Positions 9,598 through 20,987 of a stretch of 64,000 bases of DNA are shown piece by piece. Position 1 is the first letter of the stretch; every line of letters begins with the position of its first letter. The notes beneath the pieces were generated by a model, which did no database searches, was not told the origin of the DNA, and worked only from the letters and a program-made list of their open reading frames with translations. The translations under genes were made by a program, and so were the position numbers. The stretch is from Moniliella sp. 'wahieum' (Eukaryota; Basidiomycota; Moniliellomycetes; Moniliellales; Moniliellaceae): assembly GCA_003971905.1 (NCBI GenBank), contig RSEE01000007.1, positions 868,001 to 932,000 on the forward strand, given 5' to 3'.

Positions 9598-11884
9598 GCT
9601 GGGAATGCGGGTAGCGCATGCAGCAGCAGTGGTGCGCTGATGGTGGTGGTGGTGGCAATGGCGCGGACGGAGGCCGCAAGGGAAGCAGCTCGGACCAAGC
9701 CCAGCGGGTGGGAGGCGGGGGTGGCTGGTGGGCTCCGGCAGCTGGCCACGGTTCGCTGGGGACTTGCGCCAGTGGGGGGAGGGGCGGCGGGCAGGGGACG
9801 GGAGGCAAGCGGGGGAAAGAAGGAACAGGCAGGTGGGTTGATAAACGACGGCTGGTGCCAGAAGCCGACGAGACGACCGATGAGCTCGATCGATGAGCTC
9901 AGGGCGAGCGGTGAGGCCGGTGAGGACCCGTGGTATGTGACAGTGTGTGACATGCGCCATGGGATGCAGTGACCGGGTGCTGAGACAGCGGCAGTCCCTG
10001 GCAGCGCGGGAGGCAGCGCGGAGGCAGCGCGGAACAGTGCGGGGCTGGGGAGGGCCGCGGCCGGTGCTGCATGTGATGTGGCAATCATCGATGGGCCATG
10101 GCTGGTCGTCGGGCACGGGGCCAGCGCCGAGCCTGGCGCCTGGCCCCGCAGCACGAGCAGCGGCGCTGTGTCGGCAAGCTCCACGGAGCTTTCGGAGCGC
10201 GCCCAGGCTGCCAGGGGGGGCATGCACCTCCTTGCTGGGTGGTGGGTGTATTCCTCGGTACGCGTTGCTCCTGAATACGAATCCGAATGCATTCGCACGA
10301 CGGCGTTCCTATCCTTTTCCTGGTTTGATTCTGAGCTGCCGCGGGGCTGGCTTTTTGGTACGAGCCATGCGAAAGGCGCCCGGCTTGCCTTGGCTGCTTG
10401 GCCATGAACATGTAAGTGTGCTGATGCATGATGCGTTACGCGTTACGCGTTACGCGTTACGCATTGTGCCTTAGGGCATCTCCGAATCCCACGGCCTGAC
10501 CTGGTTCCCATATTCGAGAACAACCCTTGACACTTTTCTTGACTTGAGACTGTCGAGTCAAAACGTTTCGTTTATGTCCGTTTCCTCCTCTCCCACAGTC
10601 CATTCCCGCAGCCATGCATTGTAAGAATGTCTTCTACGCGCTAGCACTCTTCTTCCAGTCAAGCGCCGTGCTTCAAAAGCTTCAAAAGTAACTATACTGA
10701 CATGGGGAAGAGGGCGGAGCTGACGGGCAGCGCTCAAAATCACCGTTGGTACCGCGGGTCTCCACGCGCTGAGGCTGAACACGCTGAGCGCTGAGCCCAG
10801 GCTGAGGCTGAGGATGGGCGCTAAGTGTAAGTGTAAGTGTAACATTTTAACATGCAAGCCCAAAGCCACACGAAGAGCCCCCAGTTTGAACGTGTGGCAA
10901 CGTGTGGCCGTGGCGCCTGCGCATTTCCATTTGCATTTCCGTTTGCACGGTCCAAGTGATCATCGATCACATCCCCCAGCTCTCGTTGGCTTTTTATACC
11001 GGGCATAACGCGTAACGTGCACGGACAAGCATGGTATTACTTGTGTAGTCCCCGTCGGCCCGATCGGGCCCGCCGAGGTCGTCACGCGTCACGTAAACGT
11101 TTTGATTTCTCCCCTTGTCAAGCTTCAAGCTTCAAGCTGCAAGTTGCAAGCTCTTCAAGTACGCGTCAGGCTCAGGCGCTCATCGATCCTCCACCATCCC
11201 TCGCGTCGGCGGCTTGGCTGTCAGTTGCCGGGGAGCAGAGGCCGCTGGCTGTCTTGGCGCTCTTTCTGTTGGTTGCAGTCATTGGCAAAAACGTCAGTAC
11301 GCGCGTCACGCGTCAGTACCGTCAGTACTCAGTACCAGTGGAGAGGAAAACGAGTGACTAGTGACATAGTGACTCAAACGCTCAAACGCTCAAGTGGAGA
11401 GCCTTAAATTGAAGCTGATCGCGTTGGAGTACTGAGAATCGGACGGGGACTGGCGTTGCTGGATCCCTTTCCTCCTACAGGCTTTTCTTTCCCTTTCCCT
11501 CTTCGCTTCTCGCTTCCCCCCCGTTGTTGTAGCCAACAAAGTGCGCTCCAGAAGCGCGGCAAACACACACGTTCGGGCAAGTAGACCGTAGCCATTCAAT
11601 TGCATGCAGACTGCCGCGTCCCTGCTCCGCCTCCTACTCTATCCACTCGGTCACCCGCCTGGATCGCAGCGTCTGAGATCCGAACGTCAATTGGGCCCAC
11701 CCCTGCGCTCCATCCCAGCCCTCTGCCACCTCCTAGTACCACTACCACTACAACACGTAGAGTGTTCTGAGTGTTCTGCTTGTACGTCACCATGCATTCC
11801 CCACGTGGATTTGCTACAAACAGATTGCGGCGGCGGGGAGGGGGGGCGCTGCCCGCTCATCATCATGCATCATATCTCCCCCGC
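9598..11884. other. Long intergenic region with short-repeat islands
   Basis: Upstream of the Pmp3-like gene and downstream of paladin. It contains an ACGCGTT tandem array (10431-10464), a GTAAGT run near 10824-10841, TTCAAGC/TTGCAAGC repeats (11116-11160), and GTGACTAGTGAC-type repeats (11350-11400). Open frames here are GC-driven; I see no gene. Confidence 0.5.
10431..10464. repeat. ACGCGTT tandem array
   Basis: Four to five near-perfect copies of the 7-bp unit ACGCGTT in a row. The unit contains the MluI palindrome ACGCGT, which is also the core of the fungal MCB cell-cycle element; a regulatory role is only a possibility. Confidence 0.8.
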
Positions 11885-14800
11885 TCAAAACGAAACGTCC
11901 GGCCCCGAATCGTCATCGAGGATGCGCGTGACCTCCGGCCGACGGTCGAGCCACTTGACAAAGGTGGGAAGGAGGAATGTTTTGCGTGGCGCTCCACCAT
12001 CGAGCCGACAAAGGAGCTGTCGGGCGCGACGGACGAACTCGTCTCGTCCTCCCACGCCACGGGCGTGTCGGGCGCACTGGTCATGCTCATACTCATGCTC
12101 GTGCTCATGCCCATGCCCGCTCATGCCCACCCCGCCAGCGTCAAGAGTCGTGTCGGCGCTGGAGGACGGCGCGGGTGGGTGCGCGCTGTCAGTCGCCAGC
12201 GCAGCAGCCTTTTCCAGTAAGTACCCGGTAAACGCAACCAGATACCCATACCGCTGTAGGTACTGCACAAACACCCCCGCAGCCGACGTAGGTTGGGTGC
12301 TGCTCGGCAGCGCGCTGCCGCGCATCAAACGTGGCCGTGCGTAGGTTCTGGACCGAAGCCATCTGGTCAATCGCTGAATCGGCCAATTGCTTGGCCAACC
12401 GGCCATACTGCAGGACAGACACCAGTTGAAGAATACAACGGTACTCTCCTGCCCGAAGGAATTTCTCGTCGTCCCACTCTTCCTGCGTGGCCGAGATGGC
12501 TTCGGTCAGGGTACGCACCCGACCCATCCGCACCCGCACTCGCCGCTGCCCTAGCTCTAGCCCCGACATGCCCGCCGCCTGGTCGTCATCAGGCTCCGAG
12601 GCCGAATCCTCGGAGCTTTCGCTCAGGATTGTTGGGCCCCCGTCAAGAGATCATCGCCACTCACCGCAACGGTAGCAACAAGCGCAGCAATGATCATCCC
12701 CGTTGTCGTCCGTCCCCGGCCCATTTGGCAGTTCCATGCGCTCATCCAGCCACGCTGAAGCGCCGTATGCACCCGAGCTTCGATTTTGGAGAAGGTCGCC
12801 GCTCTCGGCGCCTGCTCATCCGTCACGGCAATCCGAGCATAATCCACCGCGTACCCCTCGGCGGCCGCTTGGGCATAAACTTCCCGTGGCGTCTGGATGT
12901 CCAGGTCTTCATTGTCAATCTGCGCCCACAGCGGAATCACCTCGAACCGGCCCGAGGCCAGGCCCACCTCGTCGTGAAGCAGCACACGGTTGCCCCGAGC
13001 GCGCGACTCGGCAATCACGTCCCGTTTGAGTGCCGCCTCCATCCGCTCCACCACTTCGGTGGAAATGCCAGTGGCCTCGACGTTGGTCAGAGGCTGGTCT
13101 GCCAAGCGCAAGACGTGAGGACGCCCCTTGACATACAACACTGGTTCCTCGCGCAGCGAGGTCCATACCACCCCGTGCACAGACGCGACCCCAGGCCACT
13201 GCCTGTCGTTAACGACGATTGTTGCCGATGGTGGGCTACATCCCGAGCATGCGCATAAGAGTGCCGGTCTCTTGAGTGAGGCATCACCCCATTTGTTGCA
13301 ACCCGGCCCGCAAACCTTCAACCGGGGCATCCCTGTTCCCCATACCACCCTTTCCGCTAGGGCTTGCAGGTTGACGCTCGCTGATAGAGAGTCAACCGGA
13401 ACCAAAGGAGGGCCTCCTCACGCAGGTTGGGCATTCCTTCGATCCGTAGGGGCAAGTTGCGCTTGAGAATCCCTGGGAAAAAGTCCGACTTGAGCAAAGT
13501 AAAGGGCGTGAGAATGTCCGCTGCGAGCGCTGATCACTTCTTGCTCCTCCGTCTCCGTCACGTCAATATCGGCAGGCTCTCGGCTGCTAGGCTTCGTTTC
13601 TGCCGCCGGCTCGGCGAGCGCAGGTAGGCGCCGGCCTTGGTTGGGAGAGGGGTGATGGTATCGAGACTGCGGCGGTCAAACTCTTGCGAGATGGTCTCAA
13701 GAACAGGCTGCGATGCGACAAACTTCTCGTACGTGGGACGGAGGGGGAGTTGGCTGTCGGTAGACATGAGATACGCTTGAAGAATCATCAAACCAAAGTA
13801 GCGTTTCAGCCCAGCAATGCCCGACGCAATCCGTGCCGTACGCACCCCTGCATCGGTTGTTTCGGCTGCTGCGGCACGGTCCTCTTCAATCGCATCGCGA
13901 ATGTTGAGGATGGTGGAGCATCGGTCGATCGCTGCATCAACCTTGCGCTTTACCTTAGTGCCCTTGGGCAAGACGCGAGAGTAAACTGTTGATAATGCGG
14001 TACTGCAACGGTGTAGAACGGGACGTTTGCACCTCATCTTCGGCACCGGAGATGGGAAGGCGGACGCCACGCCCACTGCTTGGAGCTGCGGAAGCGTCAC
14101 CCGGGCAACGAGACCTTGGGCGCCTGGCCAGCCACTTCAGGCACCGAGGCGTGCTCCTCCAGCGTATCCGCACCATCGACCCAATCCGAGACCATGGTAA
14201 CAATGATCGAGGCCAGGGTACTGCGCCCACGGCCGAGTTGGTCGTTGACCACAATCGGGGACGATCCAACCCGGGCTTTGAAAATGGTGATGAGCAGATC
14301 ATCAATGTCATTGGGGTCAGGCATCCTCTCCGATGTGATGGGAATCCGACGAAAGGCCAGCTTGGTTGGCGATCTTTCGTCCGTCTCACCCAAGGCTGGA
14401 GCAGAAGATATGGTGTCGTCCTCGCCCGAGCCATTGTCCGATTCAAGTCCTGTAGCAAGTTCGGCCATGTCGGACGCTTGGGCAGCCATGACCTCTGCCA
14501 CCGTTTGTACGTCCTTTGGCGGCCTCGACCCACATGGGCACAACTTGGCCTCCAGCAGTCTCGGTGTGGAGAAGAATGCTTCCTTCCCCGGCCCTCAGTT
14601 CCATGAGCACATCACTTCAGTCGCTCCTCGAGCAGCTGCAGACGAGACCAGCTGATTCCGCTGAAAGACTTGATGTTGCGCAGGCTCACCTCGCTCGGAC
14701 GAAGACAGTAAAGCTTGCCATTGATGTAGACCAATGGCTCCTCACGCAAGTTGAGCCAAGTGATGCGCTTGGGGGGGCTAAAAGAGCGGCGAAGGACCGT

Positions 14801-16775
14801 CAATAGGGCTTACGGATTCCATGTTGGGTAGGTTGCCCCGTGGCATAAACGTCCATGTGCTCCACCTGGGTAAAGTTAACTGTACCGGCAACAGCTAAAC
14901 CAGCATGAGCTGCCGCCTCGGCAAACTTGTGCCAAATGTCCCGCTTGAGGATAGTGTGGGAACGCAGCACAATACCAACCCGATTGCGGACCACGTGTTG
15001 AGCAAATTCATCCCCAATCTCGTGCTCAGCCTCGCCTCCCTCAAGCACAGTTGAAATAGTTAGCGGTTGGCCTGAGATGGCAGCACTCAGTACGCTCAGA
15101 TCGGCCACAGGATCAAAGACGTAGGGGGCATGCTCCGAGCGCGGATGCGCTTGACTCCACTCCAAATTTCGGGCCGATTCTGGAGCCAGACACTAAATCG
15201 GTGACTGAAGATGGCCGTTTGGGAAGCATTGACATAGGAGGCAAACGCAATAAGGAAGTAGTAGCGTTCCAGACTGCGCAACGCCTTTGTCAGAATGACC
15301 CGCGCCTCCTGTCCGTTTGCTTAGCATCCGATTGGCTCGTGGCGGCCGCATATTGGACGCGGCCAAGAAGGATTGCCTCACGCAAGTTGGTTACTTGGGC
15401 AGCCGCGTCAACAGCAATGTCGAGCGTAACCTTGTCCTCCAGGCCCTGATCGAGAAGCCCAGTGAGCTGCATGATGATGCCAAAGTCACCCGAGCTTGCC
15501 TTGCGCAAGTTGTCAAGGAGGACAGGTTGTGTCATTAGAGCCATCATGATACTTGGCTCATCTCACGAGGGAAAATGTCCGTAATGTCCTTGAGGATACG
15601 TAAAAGAGCTGTAGTCTGAGCTTGCTGTTGGGTGGCAGCCTCGACACTCTTGGCCACGGCTGTGCTAGGTCCACTGGGCAAGGCTGTGGCAGCCATCGAG
15701 TCAGGCCCCCGCTGGCCATAGGCCTTGAATGGATCCGGGTACCAAGTAAAAGTAACATCTGTGCGCCGGATCAATAGGGCGGCCACCATAGCAAACGTGG
15801 TCCGGTTGAAGCCGGCACCACAGTTGGCTACAAGTGACGTGTTGCGGGGGTCGATGCGCTTGATGATCTGGGCATAGGCATCCAGCTGGGAGACGGTCAG
15901 TCGATGCACACTCCAAGAGAGGGGAGAGAGAAGAAAGAATGCATACATAGTTGTGCTCAATCGGCTGGTTCTCGCCAATGGGAACGCGGTGATACTCGAG
16001 CTTCCAGCCGGAGCGAATGAGGTGCAAGAAGACTTCCTTGACAGTTAACACAGACTCGTTTTCGAGGAAAACCCAAGTTGGGACAATCCGGCCCCCCTGT
16101 CTTCCTCATGGACCAGCAACATGTTTTGGTGACGGGCGGCTTCGCGTAAATGTCTTCCTTGAGACGATCCTCAATGCCTTCCAGATTTGAGGCGCGGTCG
16201 GAGATCTGAGTGTCCGGCGTGGGTTTTCAAAGTCACGTAAGACGAAGGGTCTGCCAGAAATGTAGATGACAGGTTCTTCGCGAGTGCAAACCCAAACGCA
16301 CTTGTCGCGGGTTCTGAAGTTGGGATTGTGCAGTCCGCCGGTGGGGGTGTGGGTGCCGGAGGCTACACCGGCGGGGCTGAAAGTGCGCTCTGGGGCATAA
16401 GAAGGCAGCAGCAGCGGCCGAGGCGGGGTCGGAGGTGGGGGCAGGGCTGGTGACATGGTGGTGGATGTGGAGGTTTGGCTGACAGCCCAGCGCGGCGAGG
16501 ATGGACTTGAGGCCGGGGATGCTGGGCTGGGCCGAGCCATACACGCCCAGATCGGCAGCGGCCTTGCGGAAGTTGGGGGCGCCGCTGAGTTGGATGGGCA
16601 GGTGGGAGGGGCGGGCGCCAGCGTATGCGTCGGTCTTGATGATGAGGCCGCGGGTGAGGACGTTGCCCTTGCGGCCGCGTACGACGGCATCGTCTTCACG
16701 GCCCCACCAGGCAAGCTGCTGCTGGTCGGCGACGGAGGGGCTGTGGGTGCCCGGGGGGAACGGGGACCCGACCAT
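11885..16775 (-). CDS. Paladin-like protein with three tyrosine/inositol-phosphatase-type domains
   Basis: Three tandem repeats of the paladin module are visible. Each has an REEP(V/L)xYI block followed by FVLR-like residues (near 16250, 14730 and 13130) and a phosphatase P-loop. Domain 1 has NCGAGFNRTTFA near 15815, keeping Cys-x5-Arg; domain 2 has NDQLGRGRSTLA near 14240, with Asp where the catalytic Cys belongs; domain 3 has NCQMGRGRTTTGM near 12720, again with Cys-x5-Arg. The N-terminus reads GLIIKTDAYAG and LGVYGSAQPSIPGLKSIL, typical of fungal paladins (about 1,500-1,600 residues). A 61-nt GT-AG intron occupies 15886-15946, and another probably lies near 12620-12670. The reading changes frame many times. 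The C-terminus FVKWLDRRPEVTRIL ends at 11885. A role in dephosphorylating inositol phosphates or proteins is known only loosely for the family. Confidence 0.9.
15886..15946 (-). other. Intron in the paladin-like gene
   Basis: GTATGC donor at 15946 and CCCAG acceptor at 15886 on the minus strand; splicing joins HNY to LDAYAQIIKRIDP, the expected continuous family sequence. Confidence 0.8.
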
Positions 16776-17009
16776 GGGACGGCGGGGGATGGTGGGGATG
16801 GGGGGGATGGGCAGGGGAAGGGGCTGGAGGGCGTGGACGGGGCCAGAGCACGACGGAGACTAGCCGGTGGTTGGTAGCTTCTCGTGCCCTGGCAGGTCAC
16901 GATCCAGCCGAGGCAGAGGCTCGGCTGAGAGCTGGGACACTGCCGCGTGCTGGGAGACGCGCGCCCAAGCATAAGCGGGCCTGGGCGGGGAGCGGTGACG
17001 GAGTGATAG

Positions 17010-17046
17010 TGACGCGAGTGACTAGTGACTAGTGACGCTAGTGACG
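17010..17046. repeat. GTGACTAGTGAC short-repeat cluster
   Basis: Six spaced copies of AGTGAC/GTGACG, including overlapping GTGACTAGTGACTAGTGAC. It lies in the divergent promoter between paladin (-) and the hydrolase (+). Similar clusters occur at 11350-11400 and 40410-40500. Confidence 0.7.
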
Positions 17047-17505
17047 CAGCACAGACGGGGGACGCGACGGCTGACTCGGAGGGACGAAGACACGGCTATG
17101 CGAGGCGAGGCGATGGATGGTGGGCGCCGCCGCCGCCGCAGCAGCAGCCGCTGCAGACAGCACGCGCCAGAGGGCGGTGTGGTTCGACGGAGGATGTGGG
17201 CGGTCGACGTCGATGGAGCTGGACGGCTGGGCAGCAGGCAGGCAGGCGGGCACTGGTCACGTGGCGGGAGTGACGTCACGCGCCTGCCCAGAAGGTGGGA
17301 GAGTGGGGCGGGGCAGCGAAGGACTAATTAATGACAGCGCCGCGCTTCTGCTTGGTCACATTGCCCCTGGGCTCGCCTCCCTCGGCTGGCCTCCTGGCCG
17401 CCCATCCCCACCGCCCCCGGCGCATCCCCCACCCCAGCAGGCCTGGACGCCGCCGCCACGCCCCGCTTGCCCCTTGCCCCCCTCGCCTCTGCCCGCCGCC
17501 CCGCC

Positions 17506-20116
17506 ATGCCGCCCCCCCGCACGCCGAAGACCCGCTTCTTGCCGCCGTCCGCTCCCACCTCTCCGCCCGCCTCCACGCCATCCAGCACCCCCCGCCCCGT
17601 CCCTTGACCTCGCCCACTACACCCAGCCCTCCCTCGCCGACGTCTTGCCCACCACGCGCCCCCACCGCCTGCGCCCTGCCCTCGCCGCCGCCGCCGCCAT
17701 CCCTCTCCCCCTACTCCGCCTCCCCCGCCCCACGATGGTCCTCGGCCGAACGAACAAGATCCAGCGCAAGCACCGCCCTCCCTTCCAGCAGCACCTCTGT
17801 CAACGCCCAGGCTGCTGCCGCAGGCTCCGGAAAACGCTCCCTCCTTCGCTTCCTGCGCCCACACGCCTCCTCTTCTTCCGCGCCCACCCTCCTTCTTCCC
17901 AGCCACGAACGCCCCGCAAGCTGCCACACCTCGTCGCACGCGCCGCTCGGCGCCGCTCCATCCCCCAGCAGCACCTACCCCCACCTGACCTAGAATCCGC
18001 CCCCGCTCCCGGGATCTTTCATCCGAGAAATTCCACTTTCATGTCCGCTCCCCTCGGTGGCCTCCGCTGCTCCTGGGGCGTGGTTTCCATTCAGGCCGCC
18101 ACCCCAACCATCCGTGCCCGCGCCGTCTCTCACGACTCGGCCCTGCCCTCCCGAACGGCTTGACCCATCTAGTCGCCAGAATCGCCCCTGTTGCCTGGGG
18201 CGGACGAGGACAGCGAGGAACAGAGCGACCCGGTGTTGGAGCAGTTGATCGCGCACAACGCGGCAATGTATGAGCATTGCTCCCCTCGTCACCCCCCTCT
18301 ACCCCCAATGACTCACGTGCCCCACCTTCCTCCTATTCCTCTTTCCTCCTCTTCTCCTCTTCCCGCCGCCATTGTGTCGGATACTCACTCGGTTTCCCCT
18401 CGCCTTGCACCAACAGCGCCTCCGACACCATCGGCCAAAGGGTTCGCCTTCTCCCCTGCTCCTCCGTCGCCGCTGGCTTCGTCCTCCTCCGTGGTAGCGC
18501 CCGACCCATCAGAGTTGATCCACGACTACGTTCACTCGCCTCGTCTGACCCGGATGGTGCAGCTGATGAACCCCCCCAACAAGGGACTCCAAGTATCGGT
18601 GGCCGATGTGGGCGACCCGCCGGCCTGCCGTCCTCGTGTTTCTTGGCCTGGGTGCGGTCCGTCACATGGTAGGGCTGTACGACGAGTTGGCGCATGCGCT
18701 GGGCCTTCGACTCATCTGTGCCGACCGATGGGGGGTGGGACGAACGGCGGCAGTGTCCACAGCTGAGTTTGGCGTGCAAGACTGGGCCAGTGTGATGGGC
18801 GAGGTGGCGGCCCAGTTGGGCGTGGAGCGGTTTGCCTTGTTGGCCCACAGTGCTGGGGCACCGTTTGCCATGGCCACCGCGCTCGCCTTTCCCGACCAAG
18901 TCGTGGGGCCCATCCATCTGTTGGCGCCGTGGGTCTCGCCCGACCCGGCCATCGAACCAGGGTACCACTGGCTTCGCTATGTGCCCCACTCGCTTCTCCG
19001 CACTGCCCAAACCGCCGAATGGCACGTCCAAGGCTGGAAACTCGGTCGCCTTCCACGCCACCCTCTAGGACCCCAGCTTCCCCCACACCCACACCCACGT
19101 TTTCCCCTCTGTTTCACGACGCGCGTCACCGCACCACACCACACGCGCCACCTCCTGGACCCAGTCTCCTCCCCCCTTGGGCCACCCCGCCTCGGATGAC
19201 GATCTGCGGCGAGCAGCGTGGAATGGGAGGAGGGTGCGAAGTACGAGCGTCTTGGGGGATCGGACGGAGGGAGGACGAATGCGCTGCGGTCGGCCTCGGC
19301 GACACTGGGGCCGCGGGCAAGCCCCATGGTCCTCCCGCCTCTTTCAACAGGGATGGAAGGCGAGGGAGAAGGCGAAGTGGAGGTACTTCGCTCGATCCCG
19401 ATCCCATGTCGGATGCCGATGCTGAAACTGAGGTTGACCGTCACTCCTTTACCTACCCGCTGTCGTTGGGCACCTGCGCCGAAAGCCCTCGCTCTTCCTT
19501 TTCGTCCCTAGGCGACGTCCAGGCCGCCCTGCCACGCACTGCTTGCCCGTCTCGGGAATCGTCTACGCCGCGGTCGCGGTCCCCTTCGCTGGGCCAATGG
19601 GTGCTTCGCGCATCCTCCCGCCAATCCAAGACGGTTGCCCCCCATTCTGGCACGTCGTCCGGCGTCAATCTGCCCCATCGACCGCGCAAACGGCCCGCGG
19701 GGAGCGTATTGAGCACCGCTTTACTTCAAGCAGCCCATGCCGAGGCCATTCACGGGGCGCTCCCGACCTGGTGCGCATTCTCGCCACCCGTGGCGCCAAA
19801 CCATGGGGGTTTGCCTTTCCCGAGGTGAAGCTTCCTGTGGTAGTGTGGCACGGAGACAAAGACGAGCGCATCTCCTTTGCGGGCTGGTGTGGATGCAGCG
19901 CAAATGCCCTTGGTCGAGATTCGGCGGGTACGAGGTGCCGGTCATTCGCTCATGATCAACTCGCGCGTGATTGTTGAGGTGCTGGAGAGCATTGCCAAGC
20001 ACGCTCCCCGGTCGGGGCCGACTAGCTTGCTCCGGGCCCTGCTCCCTGGACCCACATGCATTGCATTGCCACATACCCCGCCGACTCGGGATCGCCCTCT
20101 TCTCCCTGGCTGGTGA
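17506..20116 (+). CDS. Alpha/beta-hydrolase-fold protein with low-complexity N-terminus
   Basis: After a Ser/Pro-rich N-terminal region (to about 18480) the reading DPSELIHDYVHSPRLTRMVQ leads into an alpha/beta hydrolase. The nucleophile elbow is LLAHSAGAPFAMA near 18840 (A-H-S-A-G, with Ser as nucleophile), preceded by ICADRWGVGRT, the usual strand-beta4 block of this family, and followed by PIHLLAPWVSP. The acid and His parts of the triad fit VVVWHGDKDERIS near 19840-19880 and RGAGHSLMI near 19940. Between 19070 and 19700 is a Ser-rich insert. The reading changes frame several times. The start is uncertain: 17506 (MPPPRTPKTR), 17331 and 17735 are all possible. Substrate unknown; fungal relatives are annotated only as hydrolases. 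Confidence 0.68.
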
Positions 20117-20880
20117 ACTTCACCGTTGATACCCAACCCCCCCCCAACCCCTTCCCCACGCTGCGCCCTGAAAATACACAAGGACGACACGACGCTCGCT
20201 TGTCTGGATTTCCACCTGTCCGCTCCTCGGCGCGCTAGTATTTTCCACATGAGGAGGGCCATCTATATACCTCCTTCGCTCTCTCGCTCCCTCCGCCACT
20301 CCGCTCTCTCCCTGCTATTGCCCGTGGCGGCGTGGCTGGTGGCAGTAGGCCTGGGGGGGCAGGGCAGAGGGGGGCCCAATCGCATCTCTCATTTGGCACC
20401 GGAATACGTGTGTGGCTAGAGGAAACGTGGGGGCTTGAAGTGCGGGGGACGGTGGATGATCGATGATGTGACAGATGATGTGGCAGATGTCGATGATGTG
20501 GGGTGCGTACTGGTGGAGATGGCTGCGGTATGCGATTGCTGATGATCGATGACGAACGCCAGCCTGCGCTGCGCTCCGGGTGGCTCAGCCCCGGCGTCCT
20601 GGCAGTCAGCGGTCAACGTATTCAACTTGCGTTCTCGTCGCCGCGACATTCGTGAAAGCGACGAGGCCAACAAGCCATGGGGGATGCACGGGCCACCAGT
20701 CCTAGTTTGGCACTTAGCACTTAGTACTTAGCTTAGCGCTTAAATCAGCGCAACCCTGCTCGGCCCTGCTCGGCCAGGGAACAAGCCAAGCATAACGGCG
20801 TTATGATGTGTAATGTCCCCACTGTTTTTTTTCGCCCCACACAGGCATTACAGTTATCCAATTGAAATGATGTTGATAGC

Positions 20881-20890
20881 GGGTATATAG
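20881..20890 (+). promoter_or_regulatory. Probable TATA box of the P450 gene
   Basis: GGGTATATAG about 100 bp before the ATG at 20988, in otherwise GC-balanced DNA. Similar TATATA boxes precede other genes here at comparable distances. Confidence 0.45.
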
Positions 20891-20987
20891 CCTCCCAGCT
20901 TCTTCTTTCCGCCCCCAACGGCCACTTTCCCTGCATTCTCCGCGCCTTCCACCAGCCCTTCGCCATGGCCTCCCCACTGCCCTCACC

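Noticed and set aside
9111-10298. Long open minus-strand frame upstream of the Pmp3-like core
   Set aside because: Composition follows GC content, with no family features; it most likely reflects 5' leader and promoter.
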